DNA from: Victivallales bacterium
Lineage (GTDB): Bacteria > Verrucomicrobiota > Lentisphaeria > Oligosphaerales > Oligosphaeraceae
Assembly: GCA_017535315.1 (NCBI GenBank)
Contig: JAFXUD010000029.1
Coordinates: 1-34,396 of the forward strand
Length of the DNA: 34,396 bases
Direction: 5' to 3'
Shown: positions 8,634 through 16,984 of the stretch, in pieces
Position numbering within the stretch: position 1 is the first letter of the stretch
How the letters are laid out: the number at the start of each line of letters is the position of its first letter
Notes under the pieces: model-generated
Databases searched by the model: none
What the model was told of the DNA's origin: nothing
Seen by the model: only the letters and a program-made list of their open reading frames with translations
Made by a program: the position numbers and the translations under genes

Positions 8634-8829
8634 TTACTATTCAGAGGGGAGTAATCATGCACGGGATGCCTATTTTTCTGCGCCTTGCCGCTCCACTGCG
8701 CTTCGCGGCACGGCGCAAAGGAACTGGGGTATATCGCCTGCCCGTGGGTTTCGCTCGCGCCAAAGGCGCTCGCTTCACCCACGGCTATATTCTTGCCGCC
8801 GCTTCGCGGCTTACCCTTCTGAATAGTTA
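8634..8829. repeat. GC-rich hairpin repeat, copy A (REP-like module)
   Basis: About 196 bp, directly after the stop of the preceding gene. The outer ends are 16-bp imperfect inverted repeats (TTACTATTCAGAGGGG and the complement of TAACTATTCAGAAGGG). Inside are nested stems: TGCGCCTTGCCGC (8679-8691) with GCGGCACGGCGCA (8705-8717, one mismatch), and CCGTGGG (8742-8748) with CCCACGG (8778-8784). A short CTTGCCGCCGCTTCGCGGC stem follows. The interior matches the element at 18551-18790, but the outer ends differ. ORFs across it are repeat translations, not genes. It may also help end transcription of the gene at 5333-8623. Confidence 0.75.
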
Positions 8830-8895
8830 CGAATGTTGCAAAGCCTCGTTTTTGTAGGATAAACTCGTTTTGCCACAAAACAATCGAAGAAACAA

Positions 8896-11064
8896 ATGAC
8901 TAAAGAGCAGATATCCACCTCCCCCTGGCGCGCCAAGTTCGCCTGGTTCTGGTACAACACAGCCGAGATTTTCCATTTCACGCAAGAGGATATGGACAAG
9001 AAGATGGCACGCTATACCGCTCAAGGCATCACCCACGTCATCACCTTCAGCAGCACCCACTTCCGCTGGTCGTTCAAGCCATGGTGGCCACAAATCAATG
9101 CCTGCATCGCCAAAATCGTGAAAAGCGCCCATCGGTATGGCATCAAGGTAATCGAGCACCACTCCAGTTGCCTCACCTGGTGCCCCGACCCTGAAATCTC
9201 CCCTGCCCACCGCACCGCCTTTGAAAATGGCCTGAAGGGACGCAACAGTTCCGTCGAGGACTTCCCTGGCATCGTCGAATACTGCCTCGACCTAACCAAG
9301 CCCGAAAGCCAGTGGGAGCAAATCGACGCTGTTTCAGGCAACCGCCTTTCGTGCCGCTACCATGGACACATCAAGTGCCCAAGCAACCCCGACTACATGA
9401 AAGCATATCTCCACTATCTGGAAGAGGTCTATGCCACGGGCGTCGATGGAATCATGACCGATGACATGGGTGCAGAAGAACATTTCATCTATCCCAAGGA
9501 CGGAGGCCCCGTTGTCCGCATCCACAGCAGTTGCGGCTGCAAATACTGCCGTGAACGCTTCCGCAAGGAGTACGGCTATGAATTCCCGTCTGGCGACCAG
9601 TGGAAAAAATGGTACGGCAATTTGGAGGACAAGACCTTTCAAGACTACCTTCATTTCCAGATGGAGAAGTTCCTTGATTTCCACCGTACTATCAAACGGC
9701 ATTACGAGGGGCTTGGTCTGAAGATGTTGCGTCCAAACTATACCTCCTCCCCTATGACCTCGAATCGGTACTGCTCCAATCCATGCACCTACCCGCAACT
9801 TGACTGGTTCTTCCAGGAGTGCATGTACAGCCGCGCCATCCGCTACTCATGGCCGCATTTTCTGACACAGCAAAAACTAATCGCCATGGTCGCCAGGCGT
9901 CGCAACATCCCCCACATGATGATGTTCTACGCGAACCGTCCCGATACCCTCCTCTTCTCCTTCGGCATCTGCCGTCTGGCAGGTGCCATGCTCACCAACA
10001 CACCTGAAGGGGAAAACAATACCGATGAAACTGCGCTGAGGCGTTTTGAGGACAACTATGCCTCCCTTCTCTTTGACGTCTCAGAGCTTCCCGTTGTCGG
10101 CTTCCTAGATTCTGAAGCGAATCGCTTCTATGGCGCAGGCTATCTGGAGACACGCCTCACATACTGGCTGAAAGTCACCTTCTTCAAGAACATACCATCC
10201 ACCATGTTCAGCATCGAAGAGCCTGAAAACTGGAACGTTCCCGTCCTTGTCTGCAATGAGCTGCATCTCCTTGCCGACAAGGAGATTCGCGCCTTGCAGG
10301 AGTATGCCAACAAGGGCGGTTCTCTCGTGCTGACAGGCATCTGCGGTGAACAGGATGCGGACGGACGCTTCCGCACACGTGAGGAAATCAACGCCATCTG
10401 GGGGCTCGACCTCTATGATGAAGCCATCGCGGATTCCTATAAAACCATTCCATACGGGAAGGGAAGCATCACCATCGTTGGCTACAATTTCGGCTATCAC
10501 GCCGACAAACAAGCCAACTACAGGCACTATGTCTTCGATGAAAGGCGCCGCAACAGCGACTACGTCGATCATCCGCGAAGCGATATCTTCGTCTTGCAAA
10601 TGCCGCGATACGGCCATGAGAATACAGGTCATCCACTCGAAGACTACTATGCCATCTACGATGAACTGGCTCCCCAGATTGACGCCATTGCGGCTCTTCT
10701 GACGGGTCTTGCCAAAGACCGCCTCTCTTTCCAGGCTGAACTTCCGAAGCATGTCATCGCCGTGCCCTTCCACAGCCCATCCGCACATGCCATAGCCATC
10801 CAGTTGTTGAACGCGACAGACACCCTGCCCACCCATAAGGGACAACTTGTCTCCCACGGCGACCCAATCCCCTTCCCCGCCTGGAATGGAGACGACGGCA
10901 TCCTGCGTATATCGCTTCCAGATGATGTACGCGCAGAATCCGCCTTCTTCGCCGATGTGTCAGGCACACATATACCACTGCATCTTACAGTGAAAGACAA
11001 TACCGCGACGGTCACCCTTCCCGCTGGCACCCTAAAGGACTATGGAATGGTCTGCATCAAATAA
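8896..11064 (+). CDS. GHL6-like putative glycosidase
   Basis: 722 aa with no obvious signal peptide. The N-terminal half is a TIM-barrel-type glycosidase-like domain: WFWYNTAEIFHFTQ, then GVDGIMTDDMGAEEHF at ~180-196 with two adjacent Asp, and a Cys cluster CGCKYCRERF at ~213, the pattern I associate with hypothetical glycosyl hydrolase 6 (GHL6) proteins. Residues ~445-480 (VPVLVCNELHLLADKEIRALQEYANKGG) resemble the GATase-like beta-galactosidase trimerisation domain. It shares architecture with the protein at 20934-23006, so the two are probably distant paralogues. The ribosome-binding site is weak (GAAGAA). The substrate is unknown. Co-location with a CBM9 protein and an esterase points to glycan degradation. 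Confidence 0.7.
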   Translation: MTKEQISTSPWRAKFAWFWYNTAEIFHFTQEDMDKKMARYTAQGITHVITFSSTHFRWSFKPWWPQINACIAKIVKSAHRYGIKVIEHHSSCLTWCPDPEISPAHRTAFENGLKGRNSSVEDFPGIVEYCLDLTKPESQWEQIDAVSGNRLSCRYHGHIKCPSNPDYMKAYLHYLEEVYATGVDGIMTDDMGAEEHFIYPKDGGPVVRIHSSCGCKYCRERFRKEYGYEFPSGDQWKKWYGNLEDKTFQDYLHFQMEKFLDFHRTIKRHYEGLGLKMLRPNYTSSPMTSNRYCSNPCTYPQLDWFFQECMYSRAIRYSWPHFLTQQKLIAMVARRRNIPHMMMFYANRPDTLLFSFGICRLAGAMLTNTPEGENNTDETALRRFEDNYASLLFDVSELPVVGFLDSEANRFYGAGYLETRLTYWLKVTFFKNIPSTMFSIEEPENWNVPVLVCNELHLLADKEIRALQEYANKGGSLVLTGICGEQDADGRFRTREEINAIWGLDLYDEAIADSYKTIPYGKGSITIVGYNFGYHADKQANYRHYVFDERRRNSDYVDHPRSDIFVLQMPRYGHENTGHPLEDYYAIYDELAPQIDAIAALLTGLAKDRLSFQAELPKHVIAVPFHSPSAHAIAIQLLNATDTLPTHKGQLVSHGDPIPFPAWNGDDGILRISLPDDVRAESAFFADVSGTHIPLHLTVKDNTATVTLPAGTLKDYGMVCIK

Positions 11065-11101
11065 GCAAAAAACACCTACCACACAATATCCCTAAAGTGC
11101 T

Positions 11102-13120
11102 CTATTCCGTCTGCTGGTGGAAGAGCTTGGCGTAGAAACCGTTCTTTTCAAGCAATTCCTTATGGGTACCGTATTCGGAGATGATGCCGTTCTCGATGAC
11201 GGCAATCTTGTGGCAGCGCATGGCCATGGAGACGCGCTGCGAGACCATGATAGCAGTCTTGCCCACTAGAATCTGCGCCAGCGTCTCCTGGATTTTGCGT
11301 TCGGTGTTGGCATCCAGAGCGGAGGTGCAGTCATCCAAAATCAGCAGGTCGGGGTTCGTGAGAAGGGCTCGCGCGAGGGAAAGGCGCTGTCTCTGGCCAC
11401 CAGAGAGGCTGCTGCCCTTCTGGCCGATTAGCGTCTCGTACTGCACCTTCATCTCCATGATGAAATCATGCATCTGGGCGGCCTTTGCCGCGTTCATGAT
11501 CTGCTGGTTGGTGGCATTTGGACGCCCATAGCAGATATTATCGCGCATGGAACCACTGAAAATCTGCGCCTCCTGCGGAACAATGCCGACGCGATGCCTG
11601 AACGAGCCTAACTTGATGTCCTTGATGTTGATGCCATCGATGAATATATCGCCGAAGGTAGCCTCGTAGAGGTGGGAGAGGAGGTGGAGCATGGTGGTTT
11701 TGCCAGCTCCCGAGGCTCCCATGATGCAGAGCCATTCGCCAGCTGGCACGAAGAAGTTGATGCCCTTCAGAACGGGCTCGGGCGGCGGGGCTGGCGTGGT
11801 GTCTTCGATGATGCCCTCCTTGTCACTGCGTGGCGCAGGATAGGCGAAATAGAGGTCCTTCACTTCAATGCCCTTGGTCATGGGCGACGGAAAATCGACG
11901 GAATTGGGCTTGTCAGCGATTTCAATCTTCTTGTCCAACACGCTGACTACACGCAGAAGCGCCGTGCGCAGCCGTTGCAGCACAAAGGAGAGCTGTGCAA
12001 ACTCTAAAACGGGCTGGAAGAGCGTCATCGTCGTGCTGTGGAGGAACATCATGCGGCCAAGCGTCATGTCGCCGTCCAGCACCATCTTGCCGCCATAGAG
12101 GAAGATGGCGCAGCTGCTCAGGCTTGTCAGGATGCCTGCCTGCCGTCCAAGTCCCGCGCTGACGCGGAGGGCGGTCAGATTGTCGCGAAGCGAGCAGGCG
12201 ATCATGCGGTGGAAATTCAGGAGTTCGCCCTTTTCGCGCGCATAGGCCTGAATCGCCTTGATGCCGTCAATCTTCTGGGTGACAAGACCGTAAAGGCAGG
12301 CGTTCGTATGGCGAAGTTCAATGTTCAGGCGGCGTATCAGAGGGCGCTTGTAGCGATACATGAAGGCATAGATAGGGGTAATGCCGAAGGCTATCAGCGC
12401 CATCCGCCACTCTTCATAGAGCAAAACGGCTGCGCCAACGATAATCATCGACGTGCAGTGGGTCGCGCTCATGAACAGTCCCATCATCTCCGCGCGGACA
12501 GAATCCACGTCCGACAGAATACGCGAAAGGAGGCGCCCAGGGCTCATCGACTGGTGGTAGGCCATGGACAAATCCAGCACCTTCTGGTGCATGTCCTCGC
12601 GGAGGCTCCCCGTGATGCCCTGCGCGACGATGATCTGCTGACGCGTGGAAAGGCGCGCCAGGAAATTCAGCGCAATCTGCGTCCCCATATAGAACATGGC
12701 GATGATGAGCAGATGCCGCCCAGCTTCAGGCTCTCTTGCGCTGACACGTGCGCCATTGTCGATTTTGCGCCCCATGCTGACCGTGGGACGGCTTCTCGAC
12801 AGCCTCTCCCTGTCGGGTTGCCAGATTCGCTGCCGTTCGCCGTCCTGTGGAGCCACCTCCGCCTTCTTGTTGTCCCCCTTGATGACCAGGATGTCATCGA
12901 CGACCAAGCGGTTGTAGAAGCTCATCAGATAGGTCGAGGAGGAGTTTGTGGCCACGATGAGGATACATATTAGCAAGGACCACCGCTTGGGCCAGGCATA
13001 TTTCTTGATGAATCGCCAATAGAGGGGCCAGTCCGTCCCACTGTCATCTGGGATATGCTTAGGCGGTCGGAAGGGGATGTTCCGATGGTGTTCTTTTATG
13101 TTGTTGCTGAAGAAAAGCAT
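11102..13120 (-). CDS. ABC half-exporter with degenerate ATPase site (subunit 2)
   Basis: 672 aa permease-ATPase fusion. The membrane domain spans residues ~40-400, with a long polar insertion after the first membrane segment (~75-130, rich in Arg and Lys). The ATPase has Walker A GASGAGKT (468-475) and a canonical signature LSGGQ (572-576). Walker B ends ILDD, so the catalytic Glu is Asp597, and the switch His is Gln628 (SQRVS). An insertion follows the A-loop (FAYPAPRSDKEG). The start at 13120 has GAGGGG upstream and lies 13 bases after the stop of the partner gene; a longer open frame extends upstream but lies out of frame within the partner and is not coding. It is the last gene of a five-gene operon and is likely the degenerate partner of a heterodimer with the 13134-14909 product. 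Confidence 0.93.
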   Translation of the reverse strand: MLFFSNNIKEHHRNIPFRPPKHIPDDSGTDWPLYWRFIKKYAWPKRWSLLICILIVATNSSSTYLMSFYNRLVVDDILVIKGDNKKAEVAPQDGERQRIWQPDRERLSRSRPTVSMGRKIDNGARVSAREPEAGRHLLIIAMFYMGTQIALNFLARLSTRQQIIVAQGITGSLREDMHQKVLDLSMAYHQSMSPGRLLSRILSDVDSVRAEMMGLFMSATHCTSMIIVGAAVLLYEEWRMALIAFGITPIYAFMYRYKRPLIRRLNIELRHTNACLYGLVTQKIDGIKAIQAYAREKGELLNFHRMIACSLRDNLTALRVSAGLGRQAGILTSLSSCAIFLYGGKMVLDGDMTLGRMMFLHSTTMTLFQPVLEFAQLSFVLQRLRTALLRVVSVLDKKIEIADKPNSVDFPSPMTKGIEVKDLYFAYPAPRSDKEGIIEDTTPAPPPEPVLKGINFFVPAGEWLCIMGASGAGKTTMLHLLSHLYEATFGDIFIDGINIKDIKLGSFRHRVGIVPQEAQIFSGSMRDNICYGRPNATNQQIMNAAKAAQMHDFIMEMKVQYETLIGQKGSSLSGGQRQRLSLARALLTNPDLLILDDCTSALDANTERKIQETLAQILVGKTAIMVSQRVSMAMRCHKIAVIENGIISEYGTHKELLEKNGFYAKLFHQQTE

Positions 13121-13133
13121 ATCTACCCCTCGA

Positions 13134-14909
13134 CTAGTCCTCGATGACGCCCTTGCCCATGTGCTTGGTATAGAGCTCGTGATACCGTCCGTTCGGGATG
13201 GCCATAAGCTCGTCGTGAGTGCCGCGTTCCTGGATATAGCCCTTGTCCAGCAGGATAATCTGGTCGGCGTTCTTGATGGTGCTGAGGCGGTGCGCCACGA
13301 CAAATGAGGTGCGTCCCGCGAGAATCTTGTCCATGGCGCGCTGGATGGCCTGCTCGGAATCGCTGTCGAGTGAGCTGGTGGCCTCGTCCATGATAAGGAT
13401 GGCGGGGTCTGCGCAGATGGCTCGTGCAATGGTGATGCGCTGCTTCTGGCCGACGGAGAGTTCCACACCGAAATCGCCGACAAGCGTGTCATAGCCGTCG
13501 GGCAGGGTCATGATGAAGTCGTGGATTTCAGCGGCCTTGGCGGCATTGATGATCTCCTCGTCGGAGGCGAGAGGCTTGCCGTAGCGGATATTGTCCTTGA
13601 TGCTCGTGCTGAAAAGCAGGGATTCCTGCAGGACAATGCCGAACTGGCGTCTGAACTGGTGCAAGTCCAGTTTCTTGATGTCGTGGCCATCGATGAGCAG
13701 TTCGCCGCCCGTGATGTCGTAGAAGCGGAGAATCAAGTTGAGGATGGTGGATTTGCCGCAGCCAGTTGGCCCGATGAGGGCGGTGGTGTCGCCTGGCTTG
13801 CAATGGATGGTGATGTCCTTCAGGACGGACTTGCCCTCCTCGTAATGGAATTCAACGTTCTTGAAATCCACCTCGCCGCGCATCCTCGGTATGGGGATGG
13901 GATTCGGATCATTCACCACTTCGGGACGTTCGTCGAAGATTTCAAAAAGACGGTCCGTTGCAATGGCAACCTGCTGCAGCTGGCTGATGAGGTTGGAGAA
14001 TCGGACGGCTGGCCCGAGCAACTGCATCGCGTATGCCGTGAAGGCGGTCACCTCGCCGTAGGTCAGGTCGCCTGTAATGATCATCCCGCAGCCGAGGAAG
14101 AAGATGATGGAACGCCCCAGGCTGTGAATCAGATTCACGTTCATGCCGAAGGTGTTGCCAGCGATGCCCTGCTCCTTTTCGAAGGCCATGGTGGTGTCGG
14201 ACTGCTCCTTGAAGACATTGTTCTCACGCCCCTCCGCCCCGAACGTCTTGACCGCCATATTGGCGACCAGGCGGTTCTGCACGCCGCCCGAAAGGCGGTC
14301 GTAAGCACGCCGCGTATTTCGGCTCGCCTGGATGATAGGCTGGATAGTGAACTTGTAGTTTAAAACAAACACGATTACCAGCAAAAACAGCACAATCGAC
14401 AACCGCCAGTTGATGGCGATGGTCGCCACTATCGCAAAGGTGGAACAGACCAGGTCGGAGATGATGCCTACGCTCTGCCCCGTCAGCATGTTCTGCACAG
14501 TACTGGAATCGCCCATCAGACGATAGACCAGTTTCCCGACGCTGTACTTGCTGAAAAAGCGAAGCGACAGATTCAGAAAGTGGTTGTAGAGCGCACAGCG
14601 GATGTCAAAGACAAACTTCTGTCCCAGAAAGGCGATGCTCATCGTCTGGAAAAAGCCGCAGGTGGCAGAGAGAACTGGCAACATAATCATCAGAAGCCCC
14701 AGCGGAAAAAACAGGCTGGTATCCCCCTGCGTAAACACCTTGTCAACCAACTGCATCGTCACAATCGGTGGAATCATCGCCAGAACCGAGAGGAGAATGG
14801 TCAGACCCAGCAGCGAATACAACCGCAGATAATACGGGCGCATGAAAACAAGAATCTTGACGATATTGCCAAGATTCTTCTTTTTATCTAGATCGCTCTG
14901 CGCCGACAT
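13134..14909 (-). CDS. ABC half-exporter with intact catalytic Glu (subunit 1)
   Basis: 591 aa with an N-terminal six-helix membrane domain (~20-320) and a C-terminal ATPase. Walker A is GPTGCGKST (380-388). Walker B reads LIMDEATSSLD with the catalytic Glu at 509, and the switch His is 540 (AHRLS). The signature motif is LSVGQ (484-488) rather than LSGGQ. This complements the neighbour exactly: in heterodimeric exporters such as TM287/288 the subunit keeping the Glu often carries the altered signature. It is fourth of five genes, 49 bases after the adaptor gene. No C39 peptidase domain is present, so a leader-processing exporter is not supported. Substrate unknown. Confidence 0.94.
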   Translation of the reverse strand: MSAQSDLDKKKNLGNIVKILVFMRPYYLRLYSLLGLTILLSVLAMIPPIVTMQLVDKVFTQGDTSLFFPLGLLMIMLPVLSATCGFFQTMSIAFLGQKFVFDIRCALYNHFLNLSLRFFSKYSVGKLVYRLMGDSSTVQNMLTGQSVGIISDLVCSTFAIVATIAINWRLSIVLFLLVIVFVLNYKFTIQPIIQASRNTRRAYDRLSGGVQNRLVANMAVKTFGAEGRENNVFKEQSDTTMAFEKEQGIAGNTFGMNVNLIHSLGRSIIFFLGCGMIITGDLTYGEVTAFTAYAMQLLGPAVRFSNLISQLQQVAIATDRLFEIFDERPEVVNDPNPIPIPRMRGEVDFKNVEFHYEEGKSVLKDITIHCKPGDTTALIGPTGCGKSTILNLILRFYDITGGELLIDGHDIKKLDLHQFRRQFGIVLQESLLFSTSIKDNIRYGKPLASDEEIINAAKAAEIHDFIMTLPDGYDTLVGDFGVELSVGQKQRITIARAICADPAILIMDEATSSLDSDSEQAIQRAMDKILAGRTSFVVAHRLSTIKNADQIILLDKGYIQERGTHDELMAIPNGRYHELYTKHMGKGVIED

Positions 14910-14958
14910 ATCAGTCGTAAGGATGTTTAAGTGTTATATGCAAATGCATATAACCACA

Positions 14959-16068
14959 TTACAAGTCAAGATTGAAAAGATAGAGCCAAAGGCAGGACTT
15001 GCCGTAGTAGATGCGTGCCTCGGCCGTTGTGCCTGGGGGAATTTCGCGGTCGCCTGGGTCAAAGGAGCAGTAGGCCACACGGTAGGTGGCGTTTCCATCC
15101 TGCTGGATGACGCTGCGCAGATACTCGATATTTCCACGGAAATATTGACGGATAAGTCCCTTGAAGGAGGTCAGCCGCGCACGGTAGGCCTGCCCTTCGG
15201 CGACCTTCATCGAATAGCGCTCGTTGATGCGCAGTTTCAAAACCTGCTTGTCCCCGCCGAAAATCTCGTAGATGACGTTGCTGGGCTGCAAAAGCTCGCC
15301 CTCCACAAACTCATAGCGCACCACCACGCCTGCCTTCGGAGCGCGCACCTGTCGCGTACGCAGACGCGCCTCCGCGCGGCGCACAGCATCTGTCAGCGCC
15401 GACAGTTCGTTTTCAATGGCGGTTATCTCGCAGTCGTATTTCTTGCGGTCCAGTTCCAGCAATTTGCGATAGTGGGTAAAATCCTTGTTCTGGAGGGAGA
15501 CCAGGGTCGTCTCCGCCAGCTGGGCCGTCAGCATGTCGTCCTCCAGATTGGTGGCTGCCTTCAGCCCCTTCTCCACCAATTCCTTGGTCAGCTTCAGCTT
15601 GGTCTTGGCATTCTCCAGGCGCAACTTGGCAATGGCGATGTCATCCGTATGCGTGCGTTCCTGTTCGGAGAGGTCCAGTTCGCGCCGCTCCAAGTCAATG
15701 TTCATTTCTGCCTTACGGCGTTCCAGTTCGACCTGCAGTTTCGCATGACGTGCCTTTGTTTCCGCAAGCGTCGCCTCCTCCTCCTCATTGTTCAACTGGA
15801 CGAGAAGCTGCCCTGCCTGGACCTGGGCGCCCGTCTTGACAAGAATCTTGCTCACGGTGCCCGTCACGGGGGGACGCACCTCCGCGTACTCCTCCGTCGT
15901 GACATAGCCAGACGCAACGGTATAGCGGTCTATCTTGATGTACAGGCCTGCGGCAATCACTCCTGCAATAATCAGGAAGGCAAGGAAAGTGTAGATGACC
16001 TTCCGCTTGTTTGTCTCCTTTTGCGGCAGTGGCTTGGATTCCCCAAGTGTGGTTCTTAAATCACCCAT
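14959..16068 (-). CDS. HlyD-family periplasmic adaptor
   Basis: 369 aa. A short cytoplasmic N-terminus is followed by one membrane segment (~24-45), then a half-lipoyl beta region (RPPVTGTVSKILVKTGAQV) and a long charged coiled coil (~95-235, many Glu/Lys/Arg). The second half-lipoyl follows (VRAPKAGVVVRYEFVEGE), then a beta-barrel region ending in TTAEARIYYGKS. This is the order expected for membrane fusion proteins bridging an inner-membrane transporter to a TolC-type channel. It lies between the Cys-rich gene and the ABC pair, and 53 bases separate it from the Cys-rich gene. It would act in the periplasm, anchored in the inner membrane. Confidence 0.92.
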   Translation of the reverse strand: MGDLRTTLGESKPLPQKETNKRKVIYTFLAFLIIAGVIAAGLYIKIDRYTVASGYVTTEEYAEVRPPVTGTVSKILVKTGAQVQAGQLLVQLNNEEEEATLAETKARHAKLQVELERRKAEMNIDLERRELDLSEQERTHTDDIAIAKLRLENAKTKLKLTKELVEKGLKAATNLEDDMLTAQLAETTLVSLQNKDFTHYRKLLELDRKKYDCEITAIENELSALTDAVRRAEARLRTRQVRAPKAGVVVRYEFVEGELLQPSNVIYEIFGGDKQVLKLRINERYSMKVAEGQAYRARLTSFKGLIRQYFRGNIEYLRSVIQQDGNATYRVAYCSFDPGDREIPPGTTAEARIYYGKSCLWLYLFNLDL

Positions 16069-16121
16069 TTTTACACCTTGAAATTATGCGTTTCCCATCT
16101 GCTCTTCTATGAGGCAATTGC

Positions 16122-16943
16122 TCACGGCTGTTTTTTCTCGGCGGCCTGCTTTTTCTCCTGGCTCTTAGCGCTGATCTTCTCAAGCAGGCGCAGCTCCTCC
16201 GCCTCGTCGCTGTAGCGTTTCACGCACAGGTTGCAGGTATTGCAGTTGCGGTCATAGCAGTCGCGATGGACGCGGGAGGGATACATCTTGCGGAAGGCCT
16301 CATAGCACTCGTCGCAGCAGAAGCAGTAGCGCTCCTGCATCGTGCCGAAGGCAACGTGAATCAGGTGGAAGCCGTCCTTGTTCACATTCGCCTCGCCACC
16401 GCACCAGGCGCAGGTGACCTGCATCTGCTCGCGCGCCTGCTTCTCGCGCTGCTCCAACTCCTCCTCGCTCCAGCCATACTCCACCCATGAGAAGCCGTTG
16501 GCGGGAATGCGCGCATAGACCACTGGACCACGGATAACCAGGCAGCCTCCCGTCTTCAGAACGTAGGCATGGTCGCCTTCGATGACCTCGTTGGAGCCTG
16601 TCAGATGCACGCGCACCTTGCCGCTCTTCGGCGAATCATACTTGTTCCAGCCGCAGGATTCGCAGATGTTCGCAGCCAGATGCTGGCTCAGATGCTCGCC
16701 GCAGACAGGGCAGCGCCCCAACTGGATGATGTGAATCTTCTTGAGCGAATCCTCCGCCGCGCTTTGGACCTCGCGCTCCGCGACCTTTTGCAGCCGTTGT
16801 TCATGCGTGCCATCCTGGTCGCCCAGGATGGATTTGTCCGATTCCAGATACTCGCGCTGCTCCTCTGGCAGGATCACTTGCTTCTTTTCACTCTGGGATT
16901 CCTCTTCCTTGCTACCCCAGCCAAAAAAACTCTTCATGGGCAT
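16122..16943 (-). CDS. Cys-rich, zinc-ribbon/TRASH-like protein of the export operon
   Basis: 273 aa, no signal peptide or membrane segment, so cytoplasmic. There are 15 cysteines in three groups: CPVC...CESC (78, 81, 94, 97), a zinc-ribbon pattern; CAWC with YCFCCDEC (178-213), which looks like a treble-clef TRASH/YHS-type domain; and C229-x4-C-x2-C-x2-C, which could bind zinc or a cluster. Between the first two groups lies a beta-rich segment (KVRVHLTGSNEVIEG). Both ends are highly charged. The start at 16943 has AGGAGA 7 nt upstream. It sits between the TolC and HlyD genes of the operon. I cannot name its role. Metal sensing, a substrate-handling adaptor and a regulator are all possible. 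Confidence 0.75.
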   Translation of the reverse strand: MPMKSFFGWGSKEEESQSEKKQVILPEEQREYLESDKSILGDQDGTHEQRLQKVAEREVQSAAEDSLKKIHIIQLGRCPVCGEHLSQHLAANICESCGWNKYDSPKSGKVRVHLTGSNEVIEGDHAYVLKTGGCLVIRGPVVYARIPANGFSWVEYGWSEEELEQREKQAREQMQVTCAWCGGEANVNKDGFHLIHVAFGTMQERYCFCCDECYEAFRKMYPSRVHRDCYDRNCNTCNLCVKRYSDEAEELRLLEKISAKSQEKKQAAEKKQP

Positions 16944-16984
16944 ACTCTATCTCCTAAAGGCTTAACTGATTGCGAACGATTTCG

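Noticed and set aside
8620-8857. Two small ORFs in the gap before 8896
   Set aside because: Both fall in the hairpin repeat, share sequence with the copy at 18551-18790 in a different frame, and resemble no protein.
13121-13492. 124-residue N-terminal extension of ABC subunit 2
   Set aside because: It lies out of frame inside the coding end of ABC subunit 1 and is Ser/Arg-rich nonsense. The ATG at 13120 has a ribosome-binding site.
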